A stretch of 64,000 bases of DNA from Clostridia bacterium (lineage in GTDB: Bacteria; Bacillota; Clostridia; Oscillospirales; Acutalibacteraceae), in contig JAFQCR010000012.1 of NCBI GenBank assembly GCA_017416345.1, forward strand, positions 1 through 64,000, written 5' to 3'. Positions within the stretch are counted from its first letter, which is position 1. Every line of letters starts with the position of its first letter. The notes under the pieces are model-generated. The model had not been told where the DNA came from and did not search any database. It worked only from the letters and a program-made list of their open reading frames with translations. The position numbers and the translations under genes are program-made. Positions 33,688-43,264 of this stretch are shown piece after piece.

Positions 33688-35826
33688 ATGAATACATTTT
33701 TTGAAAAAGCAACCCCCGTGTGGCTCAAAGGTCTTTCGACCGAAAAGACGGTCACGATGGGACTTTATACCAAGCTTTCGGGCGAAAAGTGCGTTTTAAG
33801 GGTGGCAACATCGGGTTTTTACCGTGTGTTTTTGAACGGTGAGTTTGTCGCTCACGGACCTGCACGCTGTGCCAAGGGATTTTTCCGTGTTGATGAGATT
33901 GAAATACCTCTCAAAAACGGTCAGAATCACCTGAGCATTGAGGTCGTAAACTATTACATAAACAGCTTTGCGAGTCAGATGCAGGAGGGCTTTATCGAGG
34001 CCGAGGTGTCGGTTGACAGCCATATTGTCGCTGCAACGGGTGTTGAGGGCTTTAAGGCCTTTCGCTTGGACGAAAGGGTGCGCCGTGTTCAGCGCTACAG
34101 TTACCAGCGTCCCGCCGCCGAAAGCTACCGTCTGACCCCTGATGTCCACAACTGGCGTGTTGGCGGCCAAAGCAGCAACGCCGTGCCGTTTGAGGTCGAA
34201 GAGCTTTCCGAAAAGTCACTTTTGCCGAGGGGTATCTCACCCTTTGAGGTGTCACGCATAGGTTTTGAAAATAAAATGTCCGACGGTGAGTTTATTGTAG
34301 GCGTCAAGCCCGAAAAATACTGCAAGGACCGTTCCCTTTATGGGGTGGGTGATTGCTTTAAGTCCGAGCTTGGCGGTTGGAAAGAGGATGAGCTCGAGTG
34401 GCATTTGAGCGATGACGTTCAGGAGTGGCAGACTACCCGACTGACCCCCGACATCAGCAAATATTCCGGTGAAACGGCGCTCAAAAAAGGACAGTTTGAG
34501 ATACTTTCCCTGCCTTTCGAGCAGACCGGCTTCATTGCCGCCGAGATCGAATGTAAGCAAAGCGGCACACTATATTTTACCGTTGACGAGACCCTGCGTC
34601 CGAGCGGTGACGTTGACCCATTGAGCATGCAATGCACCAATATTGTCCGCCTTGATATGACCGAAGGCTCATACTGCTTTTCCACGGCCGAGCCGTTTGG
34701 CTTCAAATATATGAGGATTTCGGCCGTTGAGGGCGAGTTTACGGTCAAGAATCCTCACATCATCGAGCTTTGCTGTTGTGAGCCTATCACAGCCGAGTAC
34801 AGAACCGCCGACCCCGTGCTTCAAAAGGTCTTTAAGGCGGCGGTCAACACCTTTAAACAGAATGCGGTCGACATTTTTATGGATTGCCCAACAAGAGAAA
34901 GGGCCGGTTGGCTGTGTGACAGCTTTTTCACCGCCCGAACCGAGCTTGCGCTGACGGGTGACAACCGAATCGAACGGAATTTCCTTGAAAACTACAACCT
35001 GCCGAAAAGCTTTGAGTTTTTGCCCGAGGGTATGATCCCGATGTGCTATCCTGCCGATGCGATAAACGGACAGTTTATTCCCAATTGGGCGATGTGGTTC
35101 ATTTTGCAGCTTGAGGATCATTATCAGCGTACGGGTGACAAGGATTTTGTGCTTGGGTTCAAGGATAGGGTCTACGGACTTTTGAAATATTTTGAGCAGT
35201 TTGAAAATGCCGACGGTCTGCTTGAAAAGCTTGAAAATTGGGTGTTTGTCGAGTGGTCAAAGGCCAACGATTTTGTGCAGGATATCAACTTCCCGTCCAA
35301 TATGATCTACTGCAAGGTCTTAAGGGCGGTAGGTAATGTTTTCGGAGACGAGGCCGCTTTGAAAAAGGCCGAAAAATTGGCCGAGGTCATCCGCAAGCGT
35401 TCCTTTAACGGCGAATTTTTCACCGATAACGAGGTCTACCGTGACGGCAGACCCGTATCGTCGGGCGAACGCTCCGAGACCTGCCAATACTACGCATTTT
35501 TCACCGAGATCGCCACCCCCGAGACCTACCCCGAGCTGTGGCAAAGACTACTTACCGATTTCGGTCCCGACCGAGGCGAGAAGGGACTTTGGCCCGAAAT
35601 CTGGCCGAGCAACTCCTTTGTCGGCAACTATTTAAGGCTTGACCTTTTAAGGCGGTACGGACTTTTTGAACAACTGCTAAAAGAGTGTGTCGGTTATTTT
35701 GAGTATATGGCCGACCGCACGGGTACCCTTTGGGAAAACACCTACGACAAGGCAAGCTGTAACCATGGCTTTGCATCCTATGCCGCAGTATTCCTGCTTG
35801 AAGCCGAAAAGCATTTCAACAAATAA
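33688..35826 (+). CDS. alpha-L-rhamnosidase-like protein (GH78-type)
   Basis: 712 residues from the ATG at 33688 (CGAGGTG upstream). N-terminal beta-sandwich (FYRVFLNGEFVAHGP), middle beta domain, then an (alpha/alpha)6 barrel with the GH78 hallmark DCPTRERAGWLCDS at about residues 398-411, whose Glu is the likely general acid. Trp and Glu residues follow (EWSKANDFVQD, EIWPSNS). Known GH78 enzymes release L-rhamnose; some relatives differ in specificity. No signal peptide. Ends the permease operon at a strong terminator. Confidence 0.75.
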   Translation: MNTFFEKATPVWLKGLSTEKTVTMGLYTKLSGEKCVLRVATSGFYRVFLNGEFVAHGPARCAKGFFRVDEIEIPLKNGQNHLSIEVVNYYINSFASQMQEGFIEAEVSVDSHIVAATGVEGFKAFRLDERVRRVQRYSYQRPAAESYRLTPDVHNWRVGGQSSNAVPFEVEELSEKSLLPRGISPFEVSRIGFENKMSDGEFIVGVKPEKYCKDRSLYGVGDCFKSELGGWKEDELEWHLSDDVQEWQTTRLTPDISKYSGETALKKGQFEILSLPFEQTGFIAAEIECKQSGTLYFTVDETLRPSGDVDPLSMQCTNIVRLDMTEGSYCFSTAEPFGFKYMRISAVEGEFTVKNPHIIELCCCEPITAEYRTADPVLQKVFKAAVNTFKQNAVDIFMDCPTRERAGWLCDSFFTARTELALTGDNRIERNFLENYNLPKSFEFLPEGMIPMCYPADAINGQFIPNWAMWFILQLEDHYQRTGDKDFVLGFKDRVYGLLKYFEQFENADGLLEKLENWVFVEWSKANDFVQDINFPSNMIYCKVLRAVGNVFGDEAALKKAEKLAEVIRKRSFNGEFFTDNEVYRDGRPVSSGERSETCQYYAFFTEIATPETYPELWQRLLTDFGPDRGEKGLWPEIWPSNSFVGNYLRLDLLRRYGLFEQLLKECVGYFEYMADRTGTLWENTYDKASCNHGFASYAAVFLLEAEKHFNK

Positions 35827-35831
35827 CAAAA

Positions 35832-35872
35832 CACCCGAATTCCTTGATGGGAATTCGGGTGCTGTTTTTTTT
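35832..35872. terminator. terminator between the GH78-like gene and the GH36 gene
   Basis: CACCCGAATTCC / GGAATTCGGGTG with a 6-nt loop and a ten-base T-run on the plus strand; the GH36 gene is convergent. Confidence 0.9.
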
Positions 35873-38073
35873 TATTCTGCGGTCAGTTCGAAAACAAACG
35901 TGCTAAAAGGCGGTACGGTGTGGGGGATAAGCAGGCCGATCTTGTCAAGTGCCTTGCCGCTCAGGGTAAGGTCACCGTTGACCTTGTAGTTGCGGTCGGG
36001 GTCAAGACCCTTGATGTGGACGTAATAGTTCTTATCCAAAATCGAAATGTCCTCGGTCACGGCAAAGACGAGTGCGTTTGACTTATCTTTTGAAACAAAC
36101 TCCCAGGCCGAGAAAATGTCGCCGTCATTAGGTGCCGACAGACGGTAGTAGTCACCGCCGAAGATGAGCCTTTGGTTCTTACGGTAGATTTCGGTCTGCT
36201 TAAAGCAGGCGTCAAGCTCTTCGTCGGTCATTTTTGCAGGGTCAAGCTCGTAACCGAAGGTGCCGTGCATGGCAACTGCGGCTCTTGTTTCCCAAGAAAA
36301 TACACGCTTGGTCTTCTTGTTGGGGCAGGCCGAAACGTGGGCACCCATGGTGCTTACGGGGTAGGCAAACGAGGTGCCGTACTGCACGGTCAGACGGGAT
36401 TGGGCATCGGTATTGTCACTGCACCATATCTGCGGATGGTAGCACAGCATTGCACCGTCAAAGCGTCCGCCGCCGCCGCTGCAGCCCTCAAACAAAATGT
36501 CGGGATGGGTCTTGACGATGCCGTCAAGTATGCGGTAAAGTCCCAAAATGTAGCGGTGATAGATCTCACCCTGACGGTCTTGGGGGTAGTAGGTGCTGTA
36601 AACGTCACAAACGTAACGGTTGTAGTCCCATTTTACATAGTCGATAATGCCTTGATCCAAAACAGCATTTATGGCCGAAATGAGATACTCGCAAACATCG
36701 GGACGGGAAAGGTCAAGGCACAGCTGATGGCGGCTTCTTGAGGGTGCACGGTCGGGCACCTTAAGACACCAATCGGGATGCGCTTTATAAAGGTTGGATC
36801 TTTCGTTGACCATTTCGGGCTCAAACCAAAGACCGAATTTTAAGCCCATTGCGTGAAGTTTGTCTGCAAGTCCCTTTAAGCCGTTGGGCAGTTTTTTGGG
36901 GTCCTCGGTCCAATCGCCTAAGCCTGCCTTTTCGTGGTCACGTGCAAAGTCGCCCTGACCGAACCAACCGTCGTCCAGCACGAAAAGATCGGCACCCAAG
37001 CGTTTGCCCAATTCGGCGGTCTTTAAAAGCTTTTCCTCGTCAAAGGTAAAGCGGAACGGCTCCCAGCTATTAAGAATAACAGGGCGCTCGGAGTTGACAA
37101 ATTTTGAGTCGCAGGCATTATTGCGGAAAATGTTGTGGAAATTGTGCGAAAGCGTTGAGAAGCCGTCCTTGGAATAGGTCAGCACGGCCTCGGGGGCCTC
37201 AAACGATTCACCCACGGCCAATTTAAACTCAAACTGCTTGTGGTTTATACCCAGAGCAACTCTCGTTTGCGAATAGCCGTCGACCTCGGCAGACAGCTCA
37301 AAGTTACCGCTGTACATCAAAAGAAAGCCGTAGGCATCGCCATTAGTTTCGGTGGCCTCGGGTGCGCACAAAACGGCAAACGGATTGTGAAAATGTCCCG
37401 AAGAGCCACGGGTCGAGCCGATCTCAAACACACCGTGGTTAAGGTGCTGACGCTCGGGTCGGCGCTCGTAGTAGTGGTGTCCGAAAAAGTGCAGAATGTC
37501 AAAATCGTCGGTCATAAAATCAACGCTGGCTGACATTATTTTTTGCAAACGAAGCTCACCTTTGTCACCGTTGGTCAGCTTGACGGCACGGGTAATGACG
37601 TCCTTTTCTGCAAAAACGCCGTAGTACAACGTGACCGAAACGCCCGTGACCTCGTCCTGCAGCTCGATCTCAAGCGTTTCAACGTCCTCATTGTCAGCGG
37701 CAAAAAGGGTGGGTAGGGTGGAAAGACGGTACTTGCCCTTGTAAATTTTGTGCGAACGGTACTTGCCCACAAAGGCATAGCTTCCGTCGGTGTTGACCAC
37801 CTCGATAGAACTTATGCGGTAGTCGCCCGCATCGTTGGAGGAAAACTCCTGCGGGTAGGCGCACAGCGAATAAACACGGTTTGCGCCAACCTCAGAAGGG
37901 TTGGATTCGTGGCTTCTGATGACGTTGGGAATGAGGTATGACACATCGCGGTCGGTAATTTTTTCGCCGTAATAAAGGTGCAAAAGATGTCCGAACTCGG
38001 TCACCTTCATCTGATAGCTTGTGTTTTTTGTGTTGAGTGTAAAGGTGTTGTGTGTCTGATCAAAAATAATCAT
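35872..38073 (-). CDS. alpha-galactosidase, GH36
   Basis: 733 residues from the ATG at 38073; the longer frame upstream overlaps the CNNM gene and is rejected. N-terminal beta-supersandwich (about 1-320), then a TIM barrel: FVLDDGWFG (364-372), GLWFEPEMV (414-422), nucleophile Asp483 in YVKWDYNR, and acid/base Asp553 in CSDNTDAQSR. This fits tetrameric bacterial GH36 enzymes, which hydrolyse melibiose, raffinose and related galactosides. Cytoplasmic. The galactose released could be oxidised and enter the galactonate pathway at 21-25 kb (inference). A terminator hairpin stands between it and the gene upstream. Confidence 0.93.
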   Translation of the reverse strand: MIIFDQTHNTFTLNTKNTSYQMKVTEFGHLLHLYYGEKITDRDVSYLIPNVIRSHESNPSEVGANRVYSLCAYPQEFSSNDAGDYRISSIEVVNTDGSYAFVGKYRSHKIYKGKYRLSTLPTLFAADNEDVETLEIELQDEVTGVSVTLYYGVFAEKDVITRAVKLTNGDKGELRLQKIMSASVDFMTDDFDILHFFGHHYYERRPERQHLNHGVFEIGSTRGSSGHFHNPFAVLCAPEATETNGDAYGFLLMYSGNFELSAEVDGYSQTRVALGINHKQFEFKLAVGESFEAPEAVLTYSKDGFSTLSHNFHNIFRNNACDSKFVNSERPVILNSWEPFRFTFDEEKLLKTAELGKRLGADLFVLDDGWFGQGDFARDHEKAGLGDWTEDPKKLPNGLKGLADKLHAMGLKFGLWFEPEMVNERSNLYKAHPDWCLKVPDRAPSRSRHQLCLDLSRPDVCEYLISAINAVLDQGIIDYVKWDYNRYVCDVYSTYYPQDRQGEIYHRYILGLYRILDGIVKTHPDILFEGCSGGGGRFDGAMLCYHPQIWCSDNTDAQSRLTVQYGTSFAYPVSTMGAHVSACPNKKTKRVFSWETRAAVAMHGTFGYELDPAKMTDEELDACFKQTEIYRKNQRLIFGGDYYRLSAPNDGDIFSAWEFVSKDKSNALVFAVTEDISILDKNYYVHIKGLDPDRNYKVNGDLTLSGKALDKIGLLIPHTVPPFSTFVFELTAE

Positions 38074-38103
38074 CTGACAAGTCCTTTCAAAGGTAATAAA
38101 ATC

Positions 38104-38133
38104 AAAAAAATGCGGCGGCTCAACCGCCGCATT
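38104..38133 (-). terminator. terminator after the CNNM gene, just upstream of GH36
   Basis: AATGCGGCGG / CCGCCGCATT with a 5-nt loop and a T-run on the minus strand, in the 70-nt gap before the GH36 start. Confidence 0.85.
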
Positions 38134-38143
38134 TTGCGGGAGA

Positions 38144-39520
38144 TCAATCATCTGTTTCGGGTGCGTTTTCGTCATCCTCGTCATGTTCGGGCAAGCGCTC
38201 GGCAAGAATGCGGACGATCCTTCGCTCGTCCATTTCCTCAACGGTGAAGGAGAAGCCTTCAAACTCGATCATGGGATGCTCGTCGGCATCGGGGATACGT
38301 CCCAAAACCGACATAATATAGCCGGCAATGGTATCATACTCACCCTCGGGGAACTCAATGTCAAGCAGCTCGGCGACCTCATCAATGGCCGAAGCACCGT
38401 CGATGTTGAAAACATCCTCGCTGATCTGCTCGATCTCTTCCTCCTCATCGTCAAATTCGTCCTGAATGTTGCCGACGATCGACTCAATAAGATCCTCAAC
38501 CGTGACGATACCTGCCACACCGCCGTATTCGTCCGAAACAATGACCATCTGCAGGTGCTTTTCGGTCATTTCGGTGAACAGGTCACGGCACTTTTTGGAT
38601 TCGGGGATAAACATGGCCTCACGCATAATATCGCCCGGCTTTAAACTGTCGGGGATTGCGGTGCCGATATATTTCAAAAGATCCTTAACGTAAAGGACGC
38701 CCTTGATATTGTCCAACTCATCCTCGTACACGGGTATTCTCGAACAGCCTGCGTCGATGGCCTTTTCGATGACCTCGCTCAGCTCGTCGTTGATCTCGGC
38801 CGCCGTAAGATATGTACGGTGGGTCATGACCTCGCCCGCGGTAAGATCGCCGAACTCGAAAATGTTGTTGATCATTTCCTTTTCGATCTCTTCAAGAACA
38901 CCGGTCTCCTCACCCTCATCAAGGATGGAAAGTATCTCGTCCTCGGTCACGGGTGCTTCGTCAATATGCGGGTCACCGCCGAAGATCTTGACCAAAATCC
39001 TGGCAATGCCCGAGGTGATAAACGAAATGGGAAGCACAAGCACCTTGAAGAATCCGAGCAGGCCTGCCATTTTGAAGGCGACCGAATCGGCGTTCTGCTT
39101 GCCGATGCGGCGGGGGAGCAGGATGCCGACTATCGAAAATACGGCGGCCGCAACAAGGATTATCACAAAGCAGGGGAGAATGACCTTCAAAAGCCATTCG
39201 TTATTGCTCAAATAACCCGTCGGCAAAAGACCGTTTGCGGCATAACCGGGTAAAAAGGCAAACAAAGCAGACACAACGGCAAACATCGAGCAGAGCACGT
39301 TGTACATTCCCGAGGTGTCGGCCGGTTTGGGTCGGCCGTCAATAAGTCGGGCCAATTTTTTGGCCTTTTTGTCACCGTCTTCTGCGGCATCGTGGATACG
39401 CTTTTCGCTTACGTCACGCAAGGCCGAGGTGCCCATGGTCACCAGCATACAAACAAGCGTGGATAACACGTACAAAAGGATAAAAATAACAGTATTGGGA
39501 TCAGGTTCGGGGTCGTCCAT
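38144..39520 (-). CDS. CNNM/CorC-family membrane protein with CBS domains (hemolysin-like)
   Basis: 458 residues from the ATG at 39520 (GGAGAG upstream). Domains in order: CNNM transmembrane domain with four helices (about 8-30, 75-100, 115-140, 155-175), a CBS pair (about 210-335, with MTHRT and MREAMFIPE), and a CorC/HlyC C-terminal domain (about 355-440). A highly acidic linker EFDDEEEEIEQ joins the last two. Known of the family: magnesium/cobalt homeostasis or efflux. Confidence 0.9.
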   Translation of the reverse strand: MDDPEPDPNTVIFILLYVLSTLVCMLVTMGTSALRDVSEKRIHDAAEDGDKKAKKLARLIDGRPKPADTSGMYNVLCSMFAVVSALFAFLPGYAANGLLPTGYLSNNEWLLKVILPCFVIILVAAAVFSIVGILLPRRIGKQNADSVAFKMAGLLGFFKVLVLPISFITSGIARILVKIFGGDPHIDEAPVTEDEILSILDEGEETGVLEEIEKEMINNIFEFGDLTAGEVMTHRTYLTAAEINDELSEVIEKAIDAGCSRIPVYEDELDNIKGVLYVKDLLKYIGTAIPDSLKPGDIMREAMFIPESKKCRDLFTEMTEKHLQMVIVSDEYGGVAGIVTVEDLIESIVGNIQDEFDDEEEEIEQISEDVFNIDGASAIDEVAELLDIEFPEGEYDTIAGYIMSVLGRIPDADEHPMIEFEGFSFTVEEMDERRIVRILAERLPEHDEDDENAPETDD

Positions 39521-39803
39521 TTTAATTAAAACTCTCCAATTCAATATAATAGGAACATAAAATTCCAAATATATAATACTTACAAAAGAGGGGTTTGTCA
39601 ATATATTTGTGTAACAACTGTCACGATTTGTCCCAAGGTTTATTAAATTTTTAAGTATATTTAAAGAAAACTCTTTATTATTCAAAGGTTTTGTGGTACA
39701 ATTATTGTGCGTTTCTATCGATTGTTTACCGTGTGTTTACATTTCGCGGTCTGACTTTTGATACAATACATTTGAATGATTATAAAAGTTTGGAGGAATC
39801 ACT

Positions 39804-40853
39804 ATGATTCAAGTCTCGAACCTATCAAAAAAATACGGTTCGCACGTCGCGGTGGATAATGTCAGTTTCACCGTTCAAGACGGCGAGATCTTAGGCTTTT
39901 TGGGACAGAACGGTGCCGGTAAGAGTACCACGATGAATATCATCACGGGTTATCTTTCGGCTACCTCGGGAAGCGTTTCCATTGACGGTTACGATATCCT
40001 TGAAAACCCTAATGAAGCCAAGATGCGTATCGGCTATCTGCCCGAATTGCCCCCGCTGTACCTTGATATGACGGTCAAGGAGTATCTTTATTTTATCTAC
40101 GACCTCAAAAAGGTCAAGTTCCCCAAGGCTCCGCACATCGATGAGATCTGCCGCCTTGTAAAGATCTCCCACGTAAAAGACCGCCTTATCAAGAACCTTT
40201 CAAAGGGTTACCGTCAGCGTGTCGGTATTGCACAGGCTCTGGTCGGCAACCCCGATGTTCTGATCCTGGACGAGCCCACCGTCGGTCTCGACCCCAAGCA
40301 GATCATCGAGATCCGCACCCTTATCACCGAGCTCGGCAAAAACCATACCGTTATCTTAAGCTCGCATATTCTGTCCGAGATCCAGGCCGTATGTGAGCGA
40401 GTCGTCGTTATCAACAACGGTAAGATCATTGCCGACGACACCCCCAGCAACCTTTCAAAATCGCTGTCGGATGACCATACCCTCACCGTGCGTGTGGGCG
40501 GCCCCAGAACCGATGTTTTAAAGCTGCTCTCCACTGTTCAGGGTGTCAAGAACATCACCTGCGTCGGAATGGTCGAGCTTAATTCCAACGACTATATCAT
40601 CGAGCCCGACGGCAAGAACGATGTCAGACGTGCCATTTTCGAGCGTCTGTCCGACCGTAAGTGGCCTATTCTTCTGATGCAGTCCAACGAGCTCTCGCTG
40701 GAGCAGGTCTTCCTGAGACTGACCGAGATGTCCGAAGAGGAGCAGAAGAAATATTTTGCTATGGGTGACAAGCCTGCGGCCGAGGACACCGTTGCTGTTG
40801 AAGCGGCGGCACCCGAGACCGATGAAAACAATGCGAAGGGAGATGCCGAATAA
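39804..40853 (+). CDS. ABC transporter ATP-binding protein, GldA-like
   Basis: 349 residues. Walker A GQNGAGKST (34-42), signature LSKGYRQR, Walker B LILDEPTVGLD and the H-loop SSH are complete. The C-terminal extension (about 230-349) ends in an acidic Ala/Glu-rich tail. It heads a four-gene operon with a GldF-like permease (TAATG overlap), a GldG-like protein and a DUF4340 protein. In Bacteroidota the Gld ABC system serves gliding; homologous operons are common in non-gliding Firmicutes with unknown cargo. Confidence 0.9.
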   Translation: MIQVSNLSKKYGSHVAVDNVSFTVQDGEILGFLGQNGAGKSTTMNIITGYLSATSGSVSIDGYDILENPNEAKMRIGYLPELPPLYLDMTVKEYLYFIYDLKKVKFPKAPHIDEICRLVKISHVKDRLIKNLSKGYRQRVGIAQALVGNPDVLILDEPTVGLDPKQIIEIRTLITELGKNHTVILSSHILSEIQAVCERVVVINNGKIIADDTPSNLSKSLSDDHTLTVRVGGPRTDVLKLLSTVQGVKNITCVGMVELNSNDYIIEPDGKNDVRRAIFERLSDRKWPILLMQSNELSLEQVFLRLTEMSEEEQKKYFAMGDKPAAEDTVAVEAAAPETDENNAKGDAE

Positions 40854-41566
40854 TGAGTGCGATATTCAAAAGAGAATTCAAATCATACTTCACAACGCCT
40901 ATAGGCTACATAGTTCTGGCCGTTATGATGATCGTGCACGGTTGGGCATTTGCCGATGTTTATGAGGCAGGCAGTCCCGACATCAGCTACGTTTTCACAT
41001 CGTTTTTGTCCACGTTGATCGTGTTCATCCTCATTCCGCCGATACTCACCATGAGAAGCATGAGTGAGGATAGAAGGCAGAAGGTCGACCAGGTGCTCAT
41101 TACCTCGCCCGTAAGCCTTTACTCCATTGTTTTGGGCAAATTCTTTGCTATTCTTGCAATTTTCATGATGGGTTACTCGATGACCCTTGTTTTCCAGATA
41201 ATCATTGCCTTCCAGGGCGTCACCGTCAACTGGCTGATCTATATCGGCAATGTTTTGGGCGTTGCGCTCATCGGCTCGGCGCTTATCGCACTGGGAATCT
41301 TTATTTCCTCGCTCACCGAAAGCCAGCTTGTTTCGGTCGTTGTCAGCGTAGCTGTTGCATCCCTGCTTTCCATGATGGATTCCTTCGCCTCCACCATCAA
41401 CGTAAGATGGGTCACCAAGGTGGTTGAGTGGATATCGTTCACCGGCCGCTACTACACCTTCTGCGAGGGTATACTTGACTATTCCAATGCGGTGTTCTTC
41501 TTGGGCTTTGCCGCAATATTCATTTTCCTGACGGTCCGTGTGCTTGACAAGCGCCGTTATTCTTAA
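40853..41566 (+). CDS. ABC-2 type permease, GldF-like
   Basis: 237 residues, six hydrophobic helices. The cytoplasmic opening IFKREFKSYFTTPIGYIVLA and the motif MRSMSEDRRQKVDQVLITSPVS are typical of GldF/NosY-like ABC-2 permeases. Start overlaps the ATPase stop by one base. Confidence 0.9.
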   Translation: MSAIFKREFKSYFTTPIGYIVLAVMMIVHGWAFADVYEAGSPDISYVFTSFLSTLIVFILIPPILTMRSMSEDRRQKVDQVLITSPVSLYSIVLGKFFAILAIFMMGYSMTLVFQIIIAFQGVTVNWLIYIGNVLGVALIGSALIALGIFISSLTESQLVSVVVSVAVASLLSMMDSFASTINVRWVTKVVEWISFTGRYYTFCEGILDYSNAVFFLGFAAIFIFLTVRVLDKRRYS

Positions 41567-41584
41567 GAGAGGGGTGTGTTTTAA

Positions 41585-43264
41585 ATGAAAAAGACAAACA
41601 GCTTCAAAAACACGATCGCTCTTAAAAGAGGACTTTATTCGGTCGTTTTGTCGGTGATATTCATTGTTGTTATCGTGGCTTTGACGGTGCTTTCCACCGT
41701 TTTTGCTGAGAAATATCCTTTGGATATCGACCTTACCACCAACAAACAGCACAGTATCAGCGATCAGAACTTTGACTACATCAAAAATGTCGGTCAGAAG
41801 ATAGATGTTTACGTTACTCTGAAGGAGACCGAGTACAGCTCGGCCACCGGTACCACCGCCGACCTCGGCTATATTGCCGCAAGCCAGCATTTTGTGGATT
41901 ACAATTCCGCCAACCTTCAGTACTACACCCAGAGCGTTGAGCTTTTGAAAAAGTATCAGAGCTACAACAGCAATATTTCGGTCAGTTTTATTGATACCTA
42001 CGATTCCAAGACCCGTGAGATAACCGATAAGTTCACCGACTTCAGCTGGACTATAGGTGATATTCTGGTGGCCAGCACCTTTACCCTTGACGGTAAAGAG
42101 GTCACCCGCCGCACCGTAGTTCCCTTTAAGGAGACCTACACCCTTGAGGACCTCAGCGGTATGGCCGAGCAGATCGCAGGCAACCCCATGTACCAGCTTT
42201 ACGGCTACACCGCTACCAGCGGTCAGGGCTACGGCTACTTTATTACCGAAAACAAGATCGAGGATGTGCTTTCCTCGGCTATATATAAGGTAACCTCGCC
42301 CGATACTCCCTTGTTCCTCGTACCTACCGCCATCAGCTCCGAGGGCGATGTTTCGGAGGTTTTGCAGAATATGCTGGAGGTCAACAACTTTGCCGTTGAG
42401 TACAATTCGGATATGCTGTCCATTCTTCTTGCACCCGAAAACCACAAGAAGTATGCAGGTATCATCCTTGCCAACTGTAAGGCTGATATCACCGCCGACG
42501 AGCGTGCCATTATTGAGGACTTCCTCGATAACGACGGCAACAAGGAGAAGTCGCTGTTCTATTTTGCAGGCGTAAACACCGTTAAGCTGACCAACCTCTG
42601 CGGTCTTTTGGGTGACTGGGGTATCGGTTTTGAAAGCGGTATTCTTTACGAGACCGATGACGGCTTCCACGCCAGCGGCGAACCTACTATGATAGTGCTC
42701 GAATCGGCCGAGTCCGATATCACCAAGAGCGCTGACTCTTTGGGCAAATTTTATGCAGGCAGCAATATGGTCTATATGAAGCAGCTCTGGCAGGACAGCA
42801 CTACCGCCACCTACATCCGTGAGACCGAGGCTCTGATGAATACCGGCAGCTTTGGTATGACCACCGTTATGCCGCCGGATGCCGATGTTAAGGAATGGAG
42901 CGTCCCCTCCGATGCACAGAAGGACAAGTTTGTTGTTGCGCTCTTGTCGCAGGATACCAAAACGGTCGAAAACAAGTTCAAGACCAGCTATATCGTTGCT
43001 TTTGCTTCGTCCGAGATGATATCCGAGGATTTCAGCAACAACAACTTCGGCAACCTTAATCTTGTACTTGATACCTTTAACGAGGCTACCGGCAACACCG
43101 AGTCTCCCTTCAACTTTGTCCCCAAGAAGATCGAGACCCAGAGCTACCGTGCAAGCGTGACTGCCGCCAAGACCACCGCTATCAAGTGGATCTTTATGGG
43201 TGCGGTTCCCGTAATTCTGGTTGGTGTCGGTATCTTTATATGGATCTGGAGAAGAAGAAAATGA
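41585..43264 (+). CDS. GldG-like ABC-associated protein
   Basis: 559 residues. One N-terminal helix (about 17-40), a large extracytoplasmic domain of the 'ABC-type uncharacterised transport system' type beginning with LDIDLTTNKQHSISDQ, and one C-terminal helix (about 533-556) followed by a basic RRRK end. This is the GldG architecture. Its stop overlaps the next start (ATGA). Confidence 0.88.
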   Translation: MKKTNSFKNTIALKRGLYSVVLSVIFIVVIVALTVLSTVFAEKYPLDIDLTTNKQHSISDQNFDYIKNVGQKIDVYVTLKETEYSSATGTTADLGYIAASQHFVDYNSANLQYYTQSVELLKKYQSYNSNISVSFIDTYDSKTREITDKFTDFSWTIGDILVASTFTLDGKEVTRRTVVPFKETYTLEDLSGMAEQIAGNPMYQLYGYTATSGQGYGYFITENKIEDVLSSAIYKVTSPDTPLFLVPTAISSEGDVSEVLQNMLEVNNFAVEYNSDMLSILLAPENHKKYAGIILANCKADITADERAIIEDFLDNDGNKEKSLFYFAGVNTVKLTNLCGLLGDWGIGFESGILYETDDGFHASGEPTMIVLESAESDITKSADSLGKFYAGSNMVYMKQLWQDSTTATYIRETEALMNTGSFGMTTVMPPDADVKEWSVPSDAQKDKFVVALLSQDTKTVENKFKTSYIVAFASSEMISEDFSNNNFGNLNLVLDTFNEATGNTESPFNFVPKKIETQSYRASVTAAKTTAIKWIFMGAVPVILVGVGIFIWIWRRRK

